Program-made: the position numbers and the translations under genes
Part shown: one piece after another, positions 23,833-35,869 of the stretch
Layout: each line of letters opens with the position of its first letter
How positions within the stretch are numbered: the first letter of the stretch is position 1
The notes under the pieces: model-generated
Seen by the model: only the letters and a program-made list of their open reading frames with translations
What the model was told of the DNA's origin: nothing
Database searches by the model: none
DNA from: Plasmopara viticola
Lineage: Eukaryota > Oomycota > Peronosporomycetes > Peronosporales > Peronosporaceae
Assembly: GCA_001695595.3 (NCBI GenBank)
Contig: MBPM02000059.1
Coordinates: 464,596 to 528,595, forward strand
Reading direction: 5' to 3'
DNA length: 64,000 nt

Positions 23833-26800
23833 ATGCGTGTGATCACGTGCTTGCAGATCTCTCTGGCGCTAATTGGTCTCTGCCTGGCTGAAATCCAAGA
23901 TAGAGAGGGCCTCGAGTTCGTGGACGCTGCGGCTTTTTGTAATTTTCACTGCTCGCATGCGCTGTTGTCAAAGACGTCACAGTGCTTGCCAGACCTCTGC
24001 GACCGTCACCGGCGTAAACTAAAATTGTTTGATGCAAGTGACAATTTACAACAGGTCGACGTGTTGTCATGTAGAGATGTGGAGCAGAATGCGTCGACTT
24101 TGGCTATATCGCTGACACTATCGGCTGTCGACAGCACTCAAGTATTCCAGGGGTTTCATGACGCATTCTTCAAGGCATTCGACGCCATGTTGGGTGGTGA
24201 TAGCGTGAGGGCCGACGCTTGTCAACTGGCCTTTCTTCAAGATAAATTACTACCGACTGTTCAGGACGACGACTCAGAGCAGGAGGAGAAGATGGAGCAT
24301 AAACCCAGATTGGTAAAATTGGTTTCAGGACAGGAAGAAGACTACAATAGGGCGTGCATTATATCGGTTAGGAATATTGGAGGACAGGAAGTGGAGAACG
24401 ATATGCCATTGTTGACAAGAAGAGGGGATATGCTGGGAGAGAACACGGTGTTGTTAGTTCATGCCACGAAGTTGGCGGGAGATTCCATACGAGCTTTAGA
24501 CTGCGTCGATACAGTACTGGATTTACCAGAAATCTTAAAACTCATGCCATTTGCGCGCAGTGCTGCACAATTTACTTCTGAGTTCAAATCAGGAAGTGTT
24601 GGGAATACCTCAACGGTTGCGACCCCTGCGATGGAGATTAGACTGGTGCAAGGGGTAGATAAACAAACTGTGATGGCGTCTTTACAAAAGCGTATCAAAG
24701 AATTTGCTGGTATAATGAACATTTTTGAAGCGAACGACCTACAGCCAAAATCGATTTATTTGAAGCCTTTGCAGGATTTAAGAACTTGGACAAATATCGT
24801 GGCGCTTGTCGTTGCTGAGAGCTCAGTCGAGTGGATGGACGCACGGCATGAGATTACTCAAAATCTGCTTCGAGGAAAAGAAGCAAAGCGTTGGACACAG
24901 ATGCAAAGCCACCGACGACTTGATGAATATGCCCCAAGTCTTGTTGGAGTTGATTCAGCTAAAGAGGCAGGGATTCGGGGAAATAACGTGGTTGTGGGCA
25001 TCACAGATACGGGACTGTACTTGTATCACGACCAACTCGATCAAAATGACCGCGATATTTTTTCTGGAATGGTGCTCTCAGCTCGTAAAGTCGTCATGTA
25101 TAATGCGTGGGCAAATAAAGAAGATGAAGCTGAAACCATTACTTGTGGTCACGGCACTCACGTTGCTGGACTGCTGGCGGGTAGCTCGCTGAGTGGCAAA
25201 TACGCCGACCTAGGTATTGCTAATAAGGCGCAAATAGCCTTCATGGACATAGGGACGCAGAGCGCGACTTGTGCTGGTCAGATGAATTGTGCCGTATCAC
25301 TTGCCACACCTGCCGAAGCCAAGGACTTGCTAGAAAGTCAGATCGATGCAGGTGCCAGAATTTTTTCGTTTTCTTGGGGAACTCCTGGGTCGGACTACAG
25401 CTCTCAAGCTAGAGATTTGGATGCATTTATCTACGATAATCCGGATGTGCTGGTTGTTGTGGCTGCTGGCAACAGTGGCGAGTCTACTGTCACTGGTCAG
25501 CGCACTATTTCGTCGCCATCTGGAGCTAAAAATGTCATTTCGGTTGGTGCATCACTTAATTCCGCAGCTTCGTTTTCGGATTTTACGTGTCCCGAAATTT
25601 TCAATGAGCGGACCGTGGCATCGTTTTCATCTGCAGGTCCAACAACTGACGGGAGATTGAAGCCCGATGTTGTTGCGCCCGGAATGAGCCTTACATCAAG
25701 TCAATCAGAGGCACCAGGTTCTACGACAGCCAGCTCGGCCACGTGTTCACTTCAAGGCACATCGCAGGCTACACCAGTAATAACTGGTGTTGCTGTGCTT
25801 CTCTTTGAGTGGCTTCGTGACGGATGGTGGAAGAACGGAAGCAAGGACGCTAAGTTTGCAATGACTTCTGTACCAGCTTCACTTCTGAAGGCGCTGATCA
25901 TTCATAGTGCAGATTCGTTGCAGCAGCGAATGGCTGCACTTTCAGATAGTAACTTTGCCTCTTGTACCGGTTTGGCTTCGAAAGCCACAGATGTCACGTT
26001 TCCAGATGTGTATCAGGGATACGGCAAGCCTAATCTTACCAACATAGTCTATTTTATTGATGCCGGCAGGAATGACAGCAGCAATAACTCGGGAAACAAT
26101 GGCCCACCATCTCTGTATTTCTTACCAAATTCTACGGAAAATTCCGAGCCATTCGTTGCTCACAACGGTGAGATGGTAATTTCATTTACAGTTGCTCGTA
26201 ATGTGGATTTGCGCGCTACGATTGTGTGGACGGACCCAGCAGGGTCTATCCAAGCGACGTCACAATTACAGCATGATTTGGATCTTACCGTCCGTGTTTT
26301 CAATGGCACGCAGACGTTTGGCCCTCTGACAGCCGACTCAAGCACAGGAACGGATGTTAAGAACAATGTTGAGATGGTCTTGGTTTCTTACGCTGACCTT
26401 CTTGCTGCTGCCACCGACAACTCCAGCAACACCACTAGTACAAACAGTGGAAAGCTTACAGGATATCCAGCGCTCGGGGATAACGGAGAGATTTTTGTCG
26501 AAGCTGTCGTCTATGGTCGTAGCATTTTGCTAGCGGACAAGCAAAATTTTGCATTTGTCGCGTCGTCGAGTGCCATTGGCTCCACCTCCGGATCGACACC
26601 TTCTAGCAATGGCAGCAAGTCCTTCTGGTCTCTGGTTTGGCCAATCATCGTCATCGTAGGCATCTCGATAGTTGTGCTGATCGTCATTGCCTTGGGCACT
26701 TGCTGGCTTTACGGTCGAAGCAAACAAGCTCTTGCTAGATCAAGACGTCAGCGCGGAGAGTACCCCGCGCATGTTGGATATGTTAGCAATGCGTTCCAAT

Positions 26801-27138
26801 CGGTTAACCAAGCAGCATCCACCATGGCAGAGGTCGATCGATGTCCATACTGCCTTTTTGCCTCAGAAGATGCAGTGAGGATGATCTCTCACGTTGAAAC
26901 AGCTCACGCAAGTAATAGACGCGCCAATGCTCATGAGAATCCTTTGGAACGGTCGGTTGCTATGCTTGGGGGAAGCAGGGTATCTGGTTTACGGCCGACG
27001 GCACCAGTGGTGACATTACTTCCCACACAAGCACAGTCTCCTTCCGAGGACGAGAAGCATAGATGTCCTTACTGTCGATTTGTTACACGAGACGCCGTCG
27101 TTTTAGTCAATCACGTACAGCATATGCACGCACAATAA
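23833..27138 (+). CDS. membrane-anchored subtilisin-like serine protease with two cytoplasmic C2H2 zinc fingers
   Basis: 1101 aa, single exon. Signal peptide 1-19 (VITCLQISLALIGLCLA). Prodomain-like region to about 365. The S8 catalytic domain runs about 370-740, with all core residues present: Asp392 (ITDTGLY), His440 (GHGTHVAG), oxyanion Asn547 (AAGNSGE) and Ser644 (GTSQATP). A beta-rich region follows (about 760-910), with several N-glycosylation sequons near 735-760 and 860-880. There is one transmembrane helix (about 932-960, WPIIVIVGISIVVLIVIALG). The predicted cytoplasmic tail (961-1101) ends in two C2H2 fingers of identical spacing: Cys1004-x2-Cys1007-x12-His1020-x4-His1025 and Cys1078-x2-Cys1081-x12-His1094-x4-His1099. 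Both start RCPYC. Protease activity would be extracellular or lumenal. The tail could bind partners or, if released by proteolysis, nucleic acid; that part is inference. Confidence 0.93.
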   Translation: MRVITCLQISLALIGLCLAEIQDREGLEFVDAAAFCNFHCSHALLSKTSQCLPDLCDRHRRKLKLFDASDNLQQVDVLSCRDVEQNASTLAISLTLSAVDSTQVFQGFHDAFFKAFDAMLGGDSVRADACQLAFLQDKLLPTVQDDDSEQEEKMEHKPRLVKLVSGQEEDYNRACIISVRNIGGQEVENDMPLLTRRGDMLGENTVLLVHATKLAGDSIRALDCVDTVLDLPEILKLMPFARSAAQFTSEFKSGSVGNTSTVATPAMEIRLVQGVDKQTVMASLQKRIKEFAGIMNIFEANDLQPKSIYLKPLQDLRTWTNIVALVVAESSVEWMDARHEITQNLLRGKEAKRWTQMQSHRRLDEYAPSLVGVDSAKEAGIRGNNVVVGITDTGLYLYHDQLDQNDRDIFSGMVLSARKVVMYNAWANKEDEAETITCGHGTHVAGLLAGSSLSGKYADLGIANKAQIAFMDIGTQSATCAGQMNCAVSLATPAEAKDLLESQIDAGARIFSFSWGTPGSDYSSQARDLDAFIYDNPDVLVVVAAGNSGESTVTGQRTISSPSGAKNVISVGASLNSAASFSDFTCPEIFNERTVASFSSAGPTTDGRLKPDVVAPGMSLTSSQSEAPGSTTASSATCSLQGTSQATPVITGVAVLLFEWLRDGWWKNGSKDAKFAMTSVPASLLKALIIHSADSLQQRMAALSDSNFASCTGLASKATDVTFPDVYQGYGKPNLTNIVYFIDAGRNDSSNNSGNNGPPSLYFLPNSTENSEPFVAHNGEMVISFTVARNVDLRATIVWTDPAGSIQATSQLQHDLDLTVRVFNGTQTFGPLTADSSTGTDVKNNVEMVLVSYADLLAAATDNSSNTTSTNSGKLTGYPALGDNGEIFVEAVVYGRSILLADKQNFAFVASSSAIGSTSGSTPSSNGSKSFWSLVWPIIVIVGISIVVLIVIALGTCWLYGRSKQALARSRRQRGEYPAHVGYVSNAFQSVNQAASTMAEVDRCPYCLFASEDAVRMISHVETAHASNRRANAHENPLERSVAMLGGSRVSGLRPTAPVVTLLPTQAQSPSEDEKHRCPYCRFVTRDAVVLVNHVQHMHAQ

Positions 27139-28634
27139 AGTCCTTAAATTCTTAAGTGTGCAGGAAGCAGGCAATTGTTAACTGACAAGGCCACTTTGGT
27201 CCACTTTCAATACTAATTCCAATAACATAGTTTGGTCTTAACACAAGCCATTTACGCAGTTAAGACATACATAGACAGCAATAGCATGCACACCATTAGT
27301 AGAAATTGTTCACGGAACAAGGTTCGAACAGTCAAGATCCGACAAAATGATGTTAAGCTTAGTGTATGAGCCGTCGGATAAGAAAGTTGACGTTGAATGG
27401 ATTTTATTTAAGCATGGTAACTCCTGGCCCAATTTATCGATATTTGTACCGGTTCGAATACTGAACGTTTCTCAAAAGGTAACTACACGGGTATAACCCT
27501 CGATTTTGCAAAGTCGAATCAGGTAGATCGTCTTTACTAAATCCGCCTTCAAACTGCAACTTATTGCACACTTTAGTAAGCTTAAGACCTTAAGACCAGA
27601 GATAATAAAATGTCTCAACTCAGAAGATCAAACATCTTTCGGTACGCCTAGTGTGCTGTGTGACCCCGTAACACCTATTCGTACTCTTCTTGTCAATCTT
27701 ACGCCTAAGCGGGTAAACTTTGCCAAATACTCGCAAAGGCTCCGGAGGCGCAACCTCTAGTTTGGATGTTTTGACTTCGCACCATGCAATCCTTTGCTTT
27801 TCCAGCGAAGAAGACATCATTGACTCTCGTGGTATTAGGAACAATTTTCCGTGTTGAAACGAGGTCAATCTTTTTTCATTCTCGTCTTTCCCGTGAAAGC
27901 TCTGAGAAAAGTTAATGAAAACAATTTACCCGTGAAAGCTCTGATTGTAGGCCGGGTACCATATCTGAGTGTTCTTTTGGTTAATCATGTTCGTGGGAAT
28001 TAGAAAAAAAAGGTATCGACACTTTGGATAGTATTGGTTCAAATATTTATGGTAATATCTTTGATAATAAGATTTTTCGTATTTTGCATATAGCAAATTT
28101 TAGCATTGATAAGTAAACTTTATCTAAAACTTACTAACAGTTTCTGAACGTTTGCGACCACCACCTCGACAACAAATAGCTAATAAATCATTTAGTACGC
28201 GGGTTAAAATAGAAAATAATACTCATTTAGACCCATCAGCTAACGGTTGTAATAATCCGAATGGCAGAAATTCGGAGCCCGCTTTTATGTGTAAGGTAAA
28301 TATGTTTTATAAAACACAAAACATCATGAAAATTGCATTTCGGATTGATATGAGATAAATCATTTTGCCAAACTGCAAGAAGTTCTGTGAAACCTGCATA
28401 ATTAATGGGAACATATCAAACATAAAGTCCGACGACACTGGGTGTCAAGTCTCTGTCGTGGGACCAGGAACTTCAGGAGCACCTGCGACGAGTTAGCTGT
28501 CTAGGACACAAGACTTCTGGGAGGCGTGTCACCGAGATTCCGAAGATTGGTCTAGGCCAGGATACAAGATATACTTATATAGATTGAGCGTTGCATTGCG
28601 TTCTATTTGTAGGATTTAGGCAGTCAACAACCGA
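27139..28634. other. intergenic, nothing recognisable
   Basis: 3' flank of the subtilisin gene and AT-rich spacer. Short frames (27620-27868 -, 28152-28358 +) have no motifs and no context. Confidence 0.35.
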
Positions 28635-28690
28635 ATGTAGCTCAGTTGATAGAGCGATTGACTGTAGTATTCAAAACTGTGTACATCACG
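28635..28690 (+). other. tRNA-like fragment (Tyr-type 5' half)
   Basis: AATGTAGCTCAGTTGATAGAGC makes a proper D arm (GCTC/GAGC), and the following ATTGACTGTAG looks like an anticodon arm with a GUA (Tyr) triplet. No matching T arm or acceptor 3' strand is found downstream, so this is a tRNA-derived fragment or pseudogene, possibly the head of a SINE. Confidence 0.3.
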
Positions 28691-29299
28691 GTCCTACATG
28701 AAGAATGAGATTTCAATTCCCAAATGTGTCTTTAAGAACACCACTTCCGGCTTTACCTTAGCAAAGAAATCAGTAGCATAAGTTTCGGGAGGGTTTGCTT
28801 ATGATACGTCTGCAGTAGAGCTTACTTGCTGTGAGCTCAATTGCAAATGACCGCTTTGAATAATTTAAATTCATCCGTGACACTGAGGGGTTGATGTTGT
28901 GTCACACACTTGTTCGTTTATTCGGAACTATGTTATCAGCTTTTGGTGATACTTTGTTACCTGCCTACGGAAGAGTGCTAGCCACCTTGCACAGTTAAAA
29001 ATCTACCTGAAAAAATGTATTACTAATCAAGTTTGTGTATCTATCTTATCCGGTCACTAATCCGCAAATGGTGGCGCTATGTTATCAATTAACATTGTCA
29101 TCTCTTGCGTCTTCGTCATCCAGTTATATTAACTTCAAGGTTGGCGCTACCGTTAAGCTTCAAAAGCATATGCTACCTGAGCCTTAGAATGAAAAGGCTA
29201 CTCTTGATGCTCAAATGCTGTGATGCGCTTAGGCCACTTTGCTTCTGCAGCTGGGTGGGCTGTGCCTTCTCAAGCTCGTAGAGGTAAGAAGGTGTCTTA
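28691..29299. other. spacer, possibly the decayed 5' part of a gypsy element
   Basis: No readable domain. It precedes the Ty3/gypsy RT remnant and could be its lost gag/protease region, but nothing in the sequence shows that directly. Confidence 0.2.
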
Positions 29300-31190
29300 A
29301 GGTGCGCAAACTTGATGTGAAAACGTGCTTCGACCAATCACTTCATTCTTACAATCTCATGAGTTTGATATCTGGCTACTGAAGGATGTGTGCTGAGTAC
29401 ACCTAGCTGCTAGCGATACCAAGTATATGGAGTGCCCCACCGACGGCAGCGTCTGGACACTCAGTCATTTCAACCATTACTAGCATTTTCATTTATGAAC
29501 TTTGATGATGTATTCTCTTATGATAATCGGAAGGATCTACATGGAGTCTTTTGGGTCACCCAAGCAAATTTTTAGGGCCATGATGATCTGACAGGATTGA
29601 TAGCTGTGTATTTATAGCAGTGGACTTAATGCCCTATGATGAGTTATAAGAAACAATATGATTGCACAGCCCCCAACAAAATTTAAGTCGATACTTCGTC
29701 ATCTACGTCACAGCCGCATAAGGAATACCAAGACTTAGTGAGGTATTCTTACCGTTGAGGTGTGCCTTTGCGGAATTGCATAGCTATGTTTGAAGGTGAT
29801 TGAGTGTGTATGAGGAAGCCAGCGCCAGATACTTTCTTATGGCATCAAGGAAAACTTTCAATAGACACCTGTTGTGGCCTTGGCATCGTTTGTGTGCTAC
29901 AGCAGTCTATAATGTCGAAAATAAGCGAAGCATCTCATTTCAGTACTGGCAGCGTTAAGGATGCCAAACAGGAATGCTCGTTTTATAGCTAAGACTTTAT
30001 TGCCATTAAGTACGCCCTTGTAGTCTCGAGTGCCTTAAACTTTTAAAAAAATTTGTGATCTATTCAAACCATTCATCTTTGAAAATAACGATTAACATTC
30101 CCCACTGAATCCTACGATCATTAAAATGGCTGTCATTTTCCGCGAGGCATACTCCTGCGCAGAAGATAAGCCAGCAATCGATATGTCTTTGTCGACGCGC
30201 TTCGGTAGAGACTAGGAGTTAGCTCAAATCAGGGCATTATCAAGAAGTTATCCGTCAGAAGCAAAATTAATACTGATCTACAGCCCTCAGTGCGGTATTC
30301 AATGCAAATCATCCGACATCGGTTGAGCAACATTTTGACAGCGATCGAAGTGCACCGCTACAAGTGAGATGACAATTTTTCGGTTAAAATCCCCAACATA
30401 TAGATTCTAAATCAGCGTATAAACGACAAAGATCTGGAGTACATAATAGTTTTTCTGGAGGTATACATTACTCCTTTAGGGCCACGTAGGCTGGAAAAAC
30501 GTTTTGCTCGGTCTATTAAACATTGCCTTGGCTCCACGTATACAAATGGAAAAGTGTGTGAAGACATGTAAGACCTGACCTACCAGAAGGCTACATTTAG
30601 GGCTCATACATCAATTCTATACAGAACGTGCCAGTATGGCAGACCGTTGGAAGTGTATTAGCCTTGTCCTTGTTTTGGCATGCCAGAATCTGGATGCCAC
30701 GGACATCGTAGTCTTTATGTGTCACCTAAGTTAGATACTACATATGTTACTTTCATTAATCAATGCAACAAGAATTGCTTTTAATCGAATCGTCTTTTAA
30801 AACTTATGGCCTTCCGGACATGATGGTGTCCATGGCTTACCGCTGACTTTTGGCTAACGCTCATTCAACAATTGGAATCCGCTTGCTTCAATCTAGCTAT
30901 ACAGGAATGATCAGACTGAAAGCGTCAACCGTGTGCCTGTAGACACACTAAGCCGTATGCGCACTGGTGTAATCAAATAAAGTTCTATGGTAATACTTTA
31001 CAATGCTATTCACGCCCCTACTGCTTTGCATCCGGTATGCTAAAGCTCCGTGCACTAAGACACCTATCTGTCAAGCCCGTCAAGTGACACCCAGATTTCA
31101 CGATAAAATTGTTGTTCGTCTTCGTAAAAAGTCGCTTGAACATAAACAGCTAGACAAGAGATGCGATTGCGGCTGCCCAATATAAACATT
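29300..31190 (+). pseudogene. Ty3/gypsy pol remnant (RT, RNase H, integrase)
   Basis: In + strand frames broken by many stops, parts appear in the normal gypsy order. The RT catalytic strand (FDDVFSYDNRKDLHGVF, about 29500-29560) corresponds to the FDD box. RNase H follows (SHFSTGSVKDAKQE then IAIKYALV, about 29935-30025) and the ADALSRR-like tract (SLSTRFGRD) near 30190. The integrase core is YGLPDMMVS near 30810 and QTESVNRVPVDTL near 30910, with the flanking YNAIHAPTAFHP near 31000. The region is far too damaged to function and no LTRs were found. Confidence 0.7.
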
Positions 31191-31404
31191 ATATTAATTA
31201 GGAGAATTTAAGGAGGAAATTGTATTGTGTTTTTGAGATGATTATTTTGGTATCTACTAATAATCTACTACTCGAGAGGGTATAATCAGTATTTTCGCGC
31301 AAGAAAATCATAATAACATCGAGCCTTTCGCGTTACTATAAAAAAGATGTAAATCTATCCTAGAGGATCTCAAATTTCCCAGCTTTATGTGCTGGCCATC
31401 TTGG

Positions 31405-31830
31405 AAGGTATTCTCGCTTTTTAGACTTTGAGGTTCGAGGTGCCGTAAGCATCTTTTCGAAAGTCTTTCTTCTTGCTCAAAGACAAGTACGGTCGGCGAT
31501 ACAGCGGCGAATAAATCAGCGTATTGGTCGGAACGATAAGACCCTATGGCTGTGTGTGTTCAGTGACCGGTCAAGTCTGGAACTCGCTACGAACGGAAGC
31601 AACTTTGCTATAAGGTATTCCAGTTTTCCAGACTTTAAGGTTTGGATTGCCGTTAGCATCTTTACGAAGGATTGTCTTCTTGTTCAAAGGCAAGGACTAT
31701 TGACCATACAGCGGCACATAGAATCTCCGTATCGACAAGAATGGTAAAGACCCTATGGCTGTGCAAGTTAAGTGACCGGTCAAGTCTGGGACTCGCTACG
31801 AAGGGAAGTGACGTTGCTATAAACTTTGGA
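31405..31830. repeat. 207-bp direct tandem duplication
   Basis: AAGGTATTC begins one unit at 31405 and the next at 31612. The units share blocks such as TGACCGGTCAAGTCTGG and AAGACCCTATGGCTGTG with moderate divergence. A third unit fades out after about 31820. Small frames on both strands inside the repeat do not look like genes. Confidence 0.7.
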
Positions 31831-33269
31831 CAATTTGCATTGAGACGCAAGGTGGTTATTTCGACTGTGAAGCTCGTAGGTCACACATTTAGAAAAGTAT
31901 ACTTCCTCGTCAAAAATCTGGGGTTGCCCTCGCAAAGTACTGCAGCTTGACCACCACATAAGAGCAAATTTAAGCACTTACTTAAGAATGCTTCGACTCA
32001 GGAGCAAAACCGAGGCGGGAGATGACTCCTCAAGCGCTCCTTACCATCCAAGGCTAGCGTCTTGCCATGTGGAGCGCTGAGGCGCTTCTACGGACGCAGT
32101 ATATTTTTTGTGAAATTTTGCTGCTGGCTCAGTCCGCTAAGCTCGTAGAAACAATCGGATCGCTCTGGCATGATTTTTGCGATTTGAAGTCTGGACCAAC
32201 ATGCACTCCGTTGACTTTAAAGCACGCTTAGGTAAACGGATGTGACCTTGAATCGTACTCGTAGCTCACGTCCCAGTATCTGGATCGTGAAGGCTAAGAG
32301 ATTACAAAGATAGATTGTCTTCGACTCACAAAGGAAGAAAATTATACCACAAGCTCACCGACGGAATTGTAAGTGTTTACAATGGTATTCAGCTTTGTTT
32401 GACCTCAGAATTGTGTCTTCAATTAGATGTTGGTCATGAACATATCCAAGAATGTTCCGTCGGACTTCCTTTTGACTAAGACTAAGTCTTGTACAGAAGT
32501 TTAAGAATAATGGAAAATATCGTGTTCCTCTTATTGAATGTATGAATTGACAGAGGTGAAACAGTCTATTTTATGAAATCGGTTGTTCTAATATTAGCTC
32601 CTCTTTATTTGAAAAATATAACGTATTATCGATCGGCTCTGGTATAGATACCAATAGGGTGCCTGTCGTGCGTTAAAATCCATTGCTCTTATAAGGCTTC
32701 ATTTTAAAGATAGCCAGCTTTTCAACACAAAAACACGAAATAATGCATCAGTCCGTTGTATCCTTGTTTTCTTAAGATCAAATAGGAAAGGGGAAGCGAA
32801 GTCATCACTTTCTGATTGAAACGAAGTGCCACTTTGGTCATTACAATGCTCAAGCCGAAAGCAAACAAAATAGCCAGCGGTTGGGTTATTTGACTCTGCC
32901 CAATGTAGCGCTCAAGAAAAGTTTCCCTATTCTCGAGAGTACTCCTGCACCAATTAAGGTGAGTTGATCAAACACGAGTCATTTTTCTGCGAAGCTTGCT
33001 TAGTGGTATATGCAACACTTCGAGTCCTACACTCTTGTATTTGACATCGTTCTTGTAATCTCCATTTTGACACTTTAAGAAACAACAAACTGACTGACTC
33101 AATCTAGTATTTGTACAAATTGCGCTATTTTGTTGAGCCCATGACCCACCAGAGCACTAAAAACCGCAAAGCGGTCGGCATTTCAGGTTCTGATTCCCAA
33201 TTTATTTATAATTCGCAGCACTTAAAGCCCATAATGCCCCAGGACGAGATTATACTTCCTAATTTGTCG
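31831..33269. other. intergenic spacer, nothing recognisable
   Basis: No frames of note and no repeats matching other parts of the window. The far right leads into the 5' end of the LINE. Confidence 0.3.
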
Positions 33270-33740
33270 GCTCGAGCGTGAGTACCCGATCCTATCCCGT
33301 TTCTGTTCAGAGACAGTTCCCGCCGCCGTCGTCAGTTCTTTCCAGAGTACTGAAGACCGCCGCTACGCATTCGCCGCCGCCATACGCAGCTCCCCGTGAG
33401 TGCTACCGCCGCCGCCAAGTCCAACCGCCGCCGTCAGTTTTCGCTGTCCTCTACCGTTGCTTCTGTCTCTCCTCGCGGAAGACTTCCGCTTCGTCGGTTT
33501 CCTATTACGGTCACTTTCTCCGGCTGTACAATTGTACAGCCAACTTGGAGTTGATGTGGGTGTTAGTCGGACTAGTTCCCTCTACTCAGCCAAGGCAGCT
33601 TAACACTGTGGTGTTGTCTCCTCACTGGTTGCGCTGATCACGCATTTGCCTTTTGGCTCATTGAGAGATGTTGTGGGTAGTTCTTACTTCCACCACAGTC
33701 GATCTACCTAGCTGCACCCACTAAGTGACTCATTGGTAGA

Positions 33741-35600
33741 ATGGTCACCACCCCTAGCTCTGCTCCGTCGAAACCATCGGCGAAGCCATCGACACGTTCG
33801 CCGGCGGGCTTGCCAACGCCACAGCTCCGCCAGGCAAGCCCGGACGGAAAGCAACGTATGAATCGTCAGACGGGCCACCAACGAACACCTGTCAGACAAC
33901 CAGCGCCGCGTTCGGTTCCTGACACTATCAATTTGCGACAAGTTTGGACCTTTCTTTTGACGACAGTTCAACGAATCAGGACCGCCGTTTTGCCGCACTT
34001 GCAGCGGTACCTACAGCGATTGCTGCCAAGAATTGTACAAATATGTGTATCCCGGCTGCACGTCTTACTGCGGTATACAGGCAGGATGCCATCTTGAGCT
34101 CGCTAGCGTCGGTGAGTCAGCCTGCGGTATGGCGCGAGTGCCTTTTCATCTTCGGGACTTTCAAGCATACGCACATCGAGGTATCTCGTTTGTGTGCACG
34201 TCCGACAATGCTCTCTCCCAATTGAGCAATATGCAACTTACGGTTTGTGGCGTCAGCGTCACAATTTGTAAATATTCGAAGTACGACAATTTGTACATCG
34301 TGTATCTAGCTTGTCTCAAAAATGATGTGTTGGATCAGGCTATTTACGACTGGTTTGTACAAAGAGATGCGCGACCAGTCTTGATTACGCCCACGCACGT
34401 TCATGGCCAAGTGAAATCACGCGGACGCACGGTGTACTTCAACTGTGTCGGCTGTCTCGCTGGACTTTTCGAATCTAATGGTGAACCCCTTCAAGAAATC
34501 GATTTTGATTCGGAGGAAAAACCGTGCTTTGTACAGCACCGCCAGCAAAAATTTAAGCGCACCAAGCCGACTTCGCTACGACCACCTTCGCGTCGGCCAT
34601 GGGATACGTCTGATACCAGCATGACCGGTACTGAGGAGGTTACCGTTTATTAATTAATCCAACTGGTTGCAAAAACCGGGTGGCTATCGACGTGAGCGCT
34701 CCAGTTAACGCCTTCTCTCCGCGTGCTCAGCGCTCTACAAGTGCCTTGGCCAACAAGTCGACTGGCTCGGCGGTCAAGCGCATGATTGTAGATGCAGTGC
34801 CAGAAGATGCACCAGAATGGAAGCTTGTACAATACTCGCAATACGGTATCATTAACCGTGAAGGCGGGAAAGTTCTGGAGCCGGAAGGTCTAGTTCCTTG
34901 CGAGCTACATTGAGCCTGAAGATCCCCACTTCCTTCTCTACTTATTCCCAGTTTCGCCCAACTGCTACGAAGTTCTTCAAGATTAAGGGTTCGATGCATC
35001 ACTGCCGCCGGATGTTGATCCGGAAGCGGGCGAACAAAATGGAGACGAAGAAGGGATGACCGCCACCGTATTGGGATTCACCACTTCGTCAAGCTTTATG
35101 CCTGACAAAAAAGATGCGCGTGCGCTAAAGAGTGTGCGTTCTTTGGCTCTTACAGTGGAGCAAGTTTCAGTGGCAGAACTTCAACAAGCAATTGATGAAT
35201 TAATCGAGCGGGACGTATCCAGCTCACTGCACACGAGGACGTGTCGGCGGCAATTCAAACGCAGCCAGCATACTTCCGCCGATTGTTTTAGCTTAAGGCG
35301 ATACATGAGAGCCAGCTGTTCAAAGCAAACGCATTTTACCGGGCAATCAGCGCGGAGCTTGTAACGAGCGATGAGTCGAAAGACTCACAGGATCGTCTGC
35401 AACTTCGATACGATTTCGACTCTATCAACGCGGCCCATTTCTTCGAGGCTATGTTTCCAAGTAAGGAGCTTCAAGTCGCGGCTATACACAGTGCCACTAG
35501 CGACTTGTTCTTGATGATCTTAGCGCCGAGTGTACACGTCAATATAGTCAAAATGCAAGCGCTGCTTGGGCCGATGTTGCCGCCGAAGCGCCTTCATCAC
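33741..35600 (+). pseudogene. LINE ORF1, frameshifted
   Basis: Begins with a Ser/Pro/Lys-rich stretch from the ATG at 33741 (MVTTPSSAPSKPSAKPSTRS). After a frame change come a Cys-containing central part open from 34033 to 34653 (206 codons) and a third piece (34680-34913, DAPEWKLVQYSQYG). Further fragments run to about 35580. It sits directly upstream of the endonuclease, as oomycete LINE ORF1 proteins do. The central Cys/His residues do not form a clear CCHC knuckle. Confidence 0.6.
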
Positions 35601-35869
35601 TCCCCGTTTTTACTATGAAGTCACCTAAATCCTCTCTGCTTTGCCCGGACTGACGCAGTGAAGACTTTTCTCGATCAAAGTCGAACGCCACCCTTTGTGC
35701 TCACTGCACTTAACGATCTGGCACAGATTCCACTGCCACAAGACATGGCAAACAGGCCCTCTCGACCGGTGAACCCTCACCTCTAGAGAAGCGTGGATCC
35801 TTACTGGAGTCTCGCTGAACGCAAAAGGGCTGAATTTAGCGAAATTAATTACGTATCAGCGGCTTTTCT

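Noticed and set aside
28635..28690. Functional tRNA-Tyr gene with intron
   Set aside because: D arm is good, but no T arm or complementary acceptor strand could be found within the next 100 nt.
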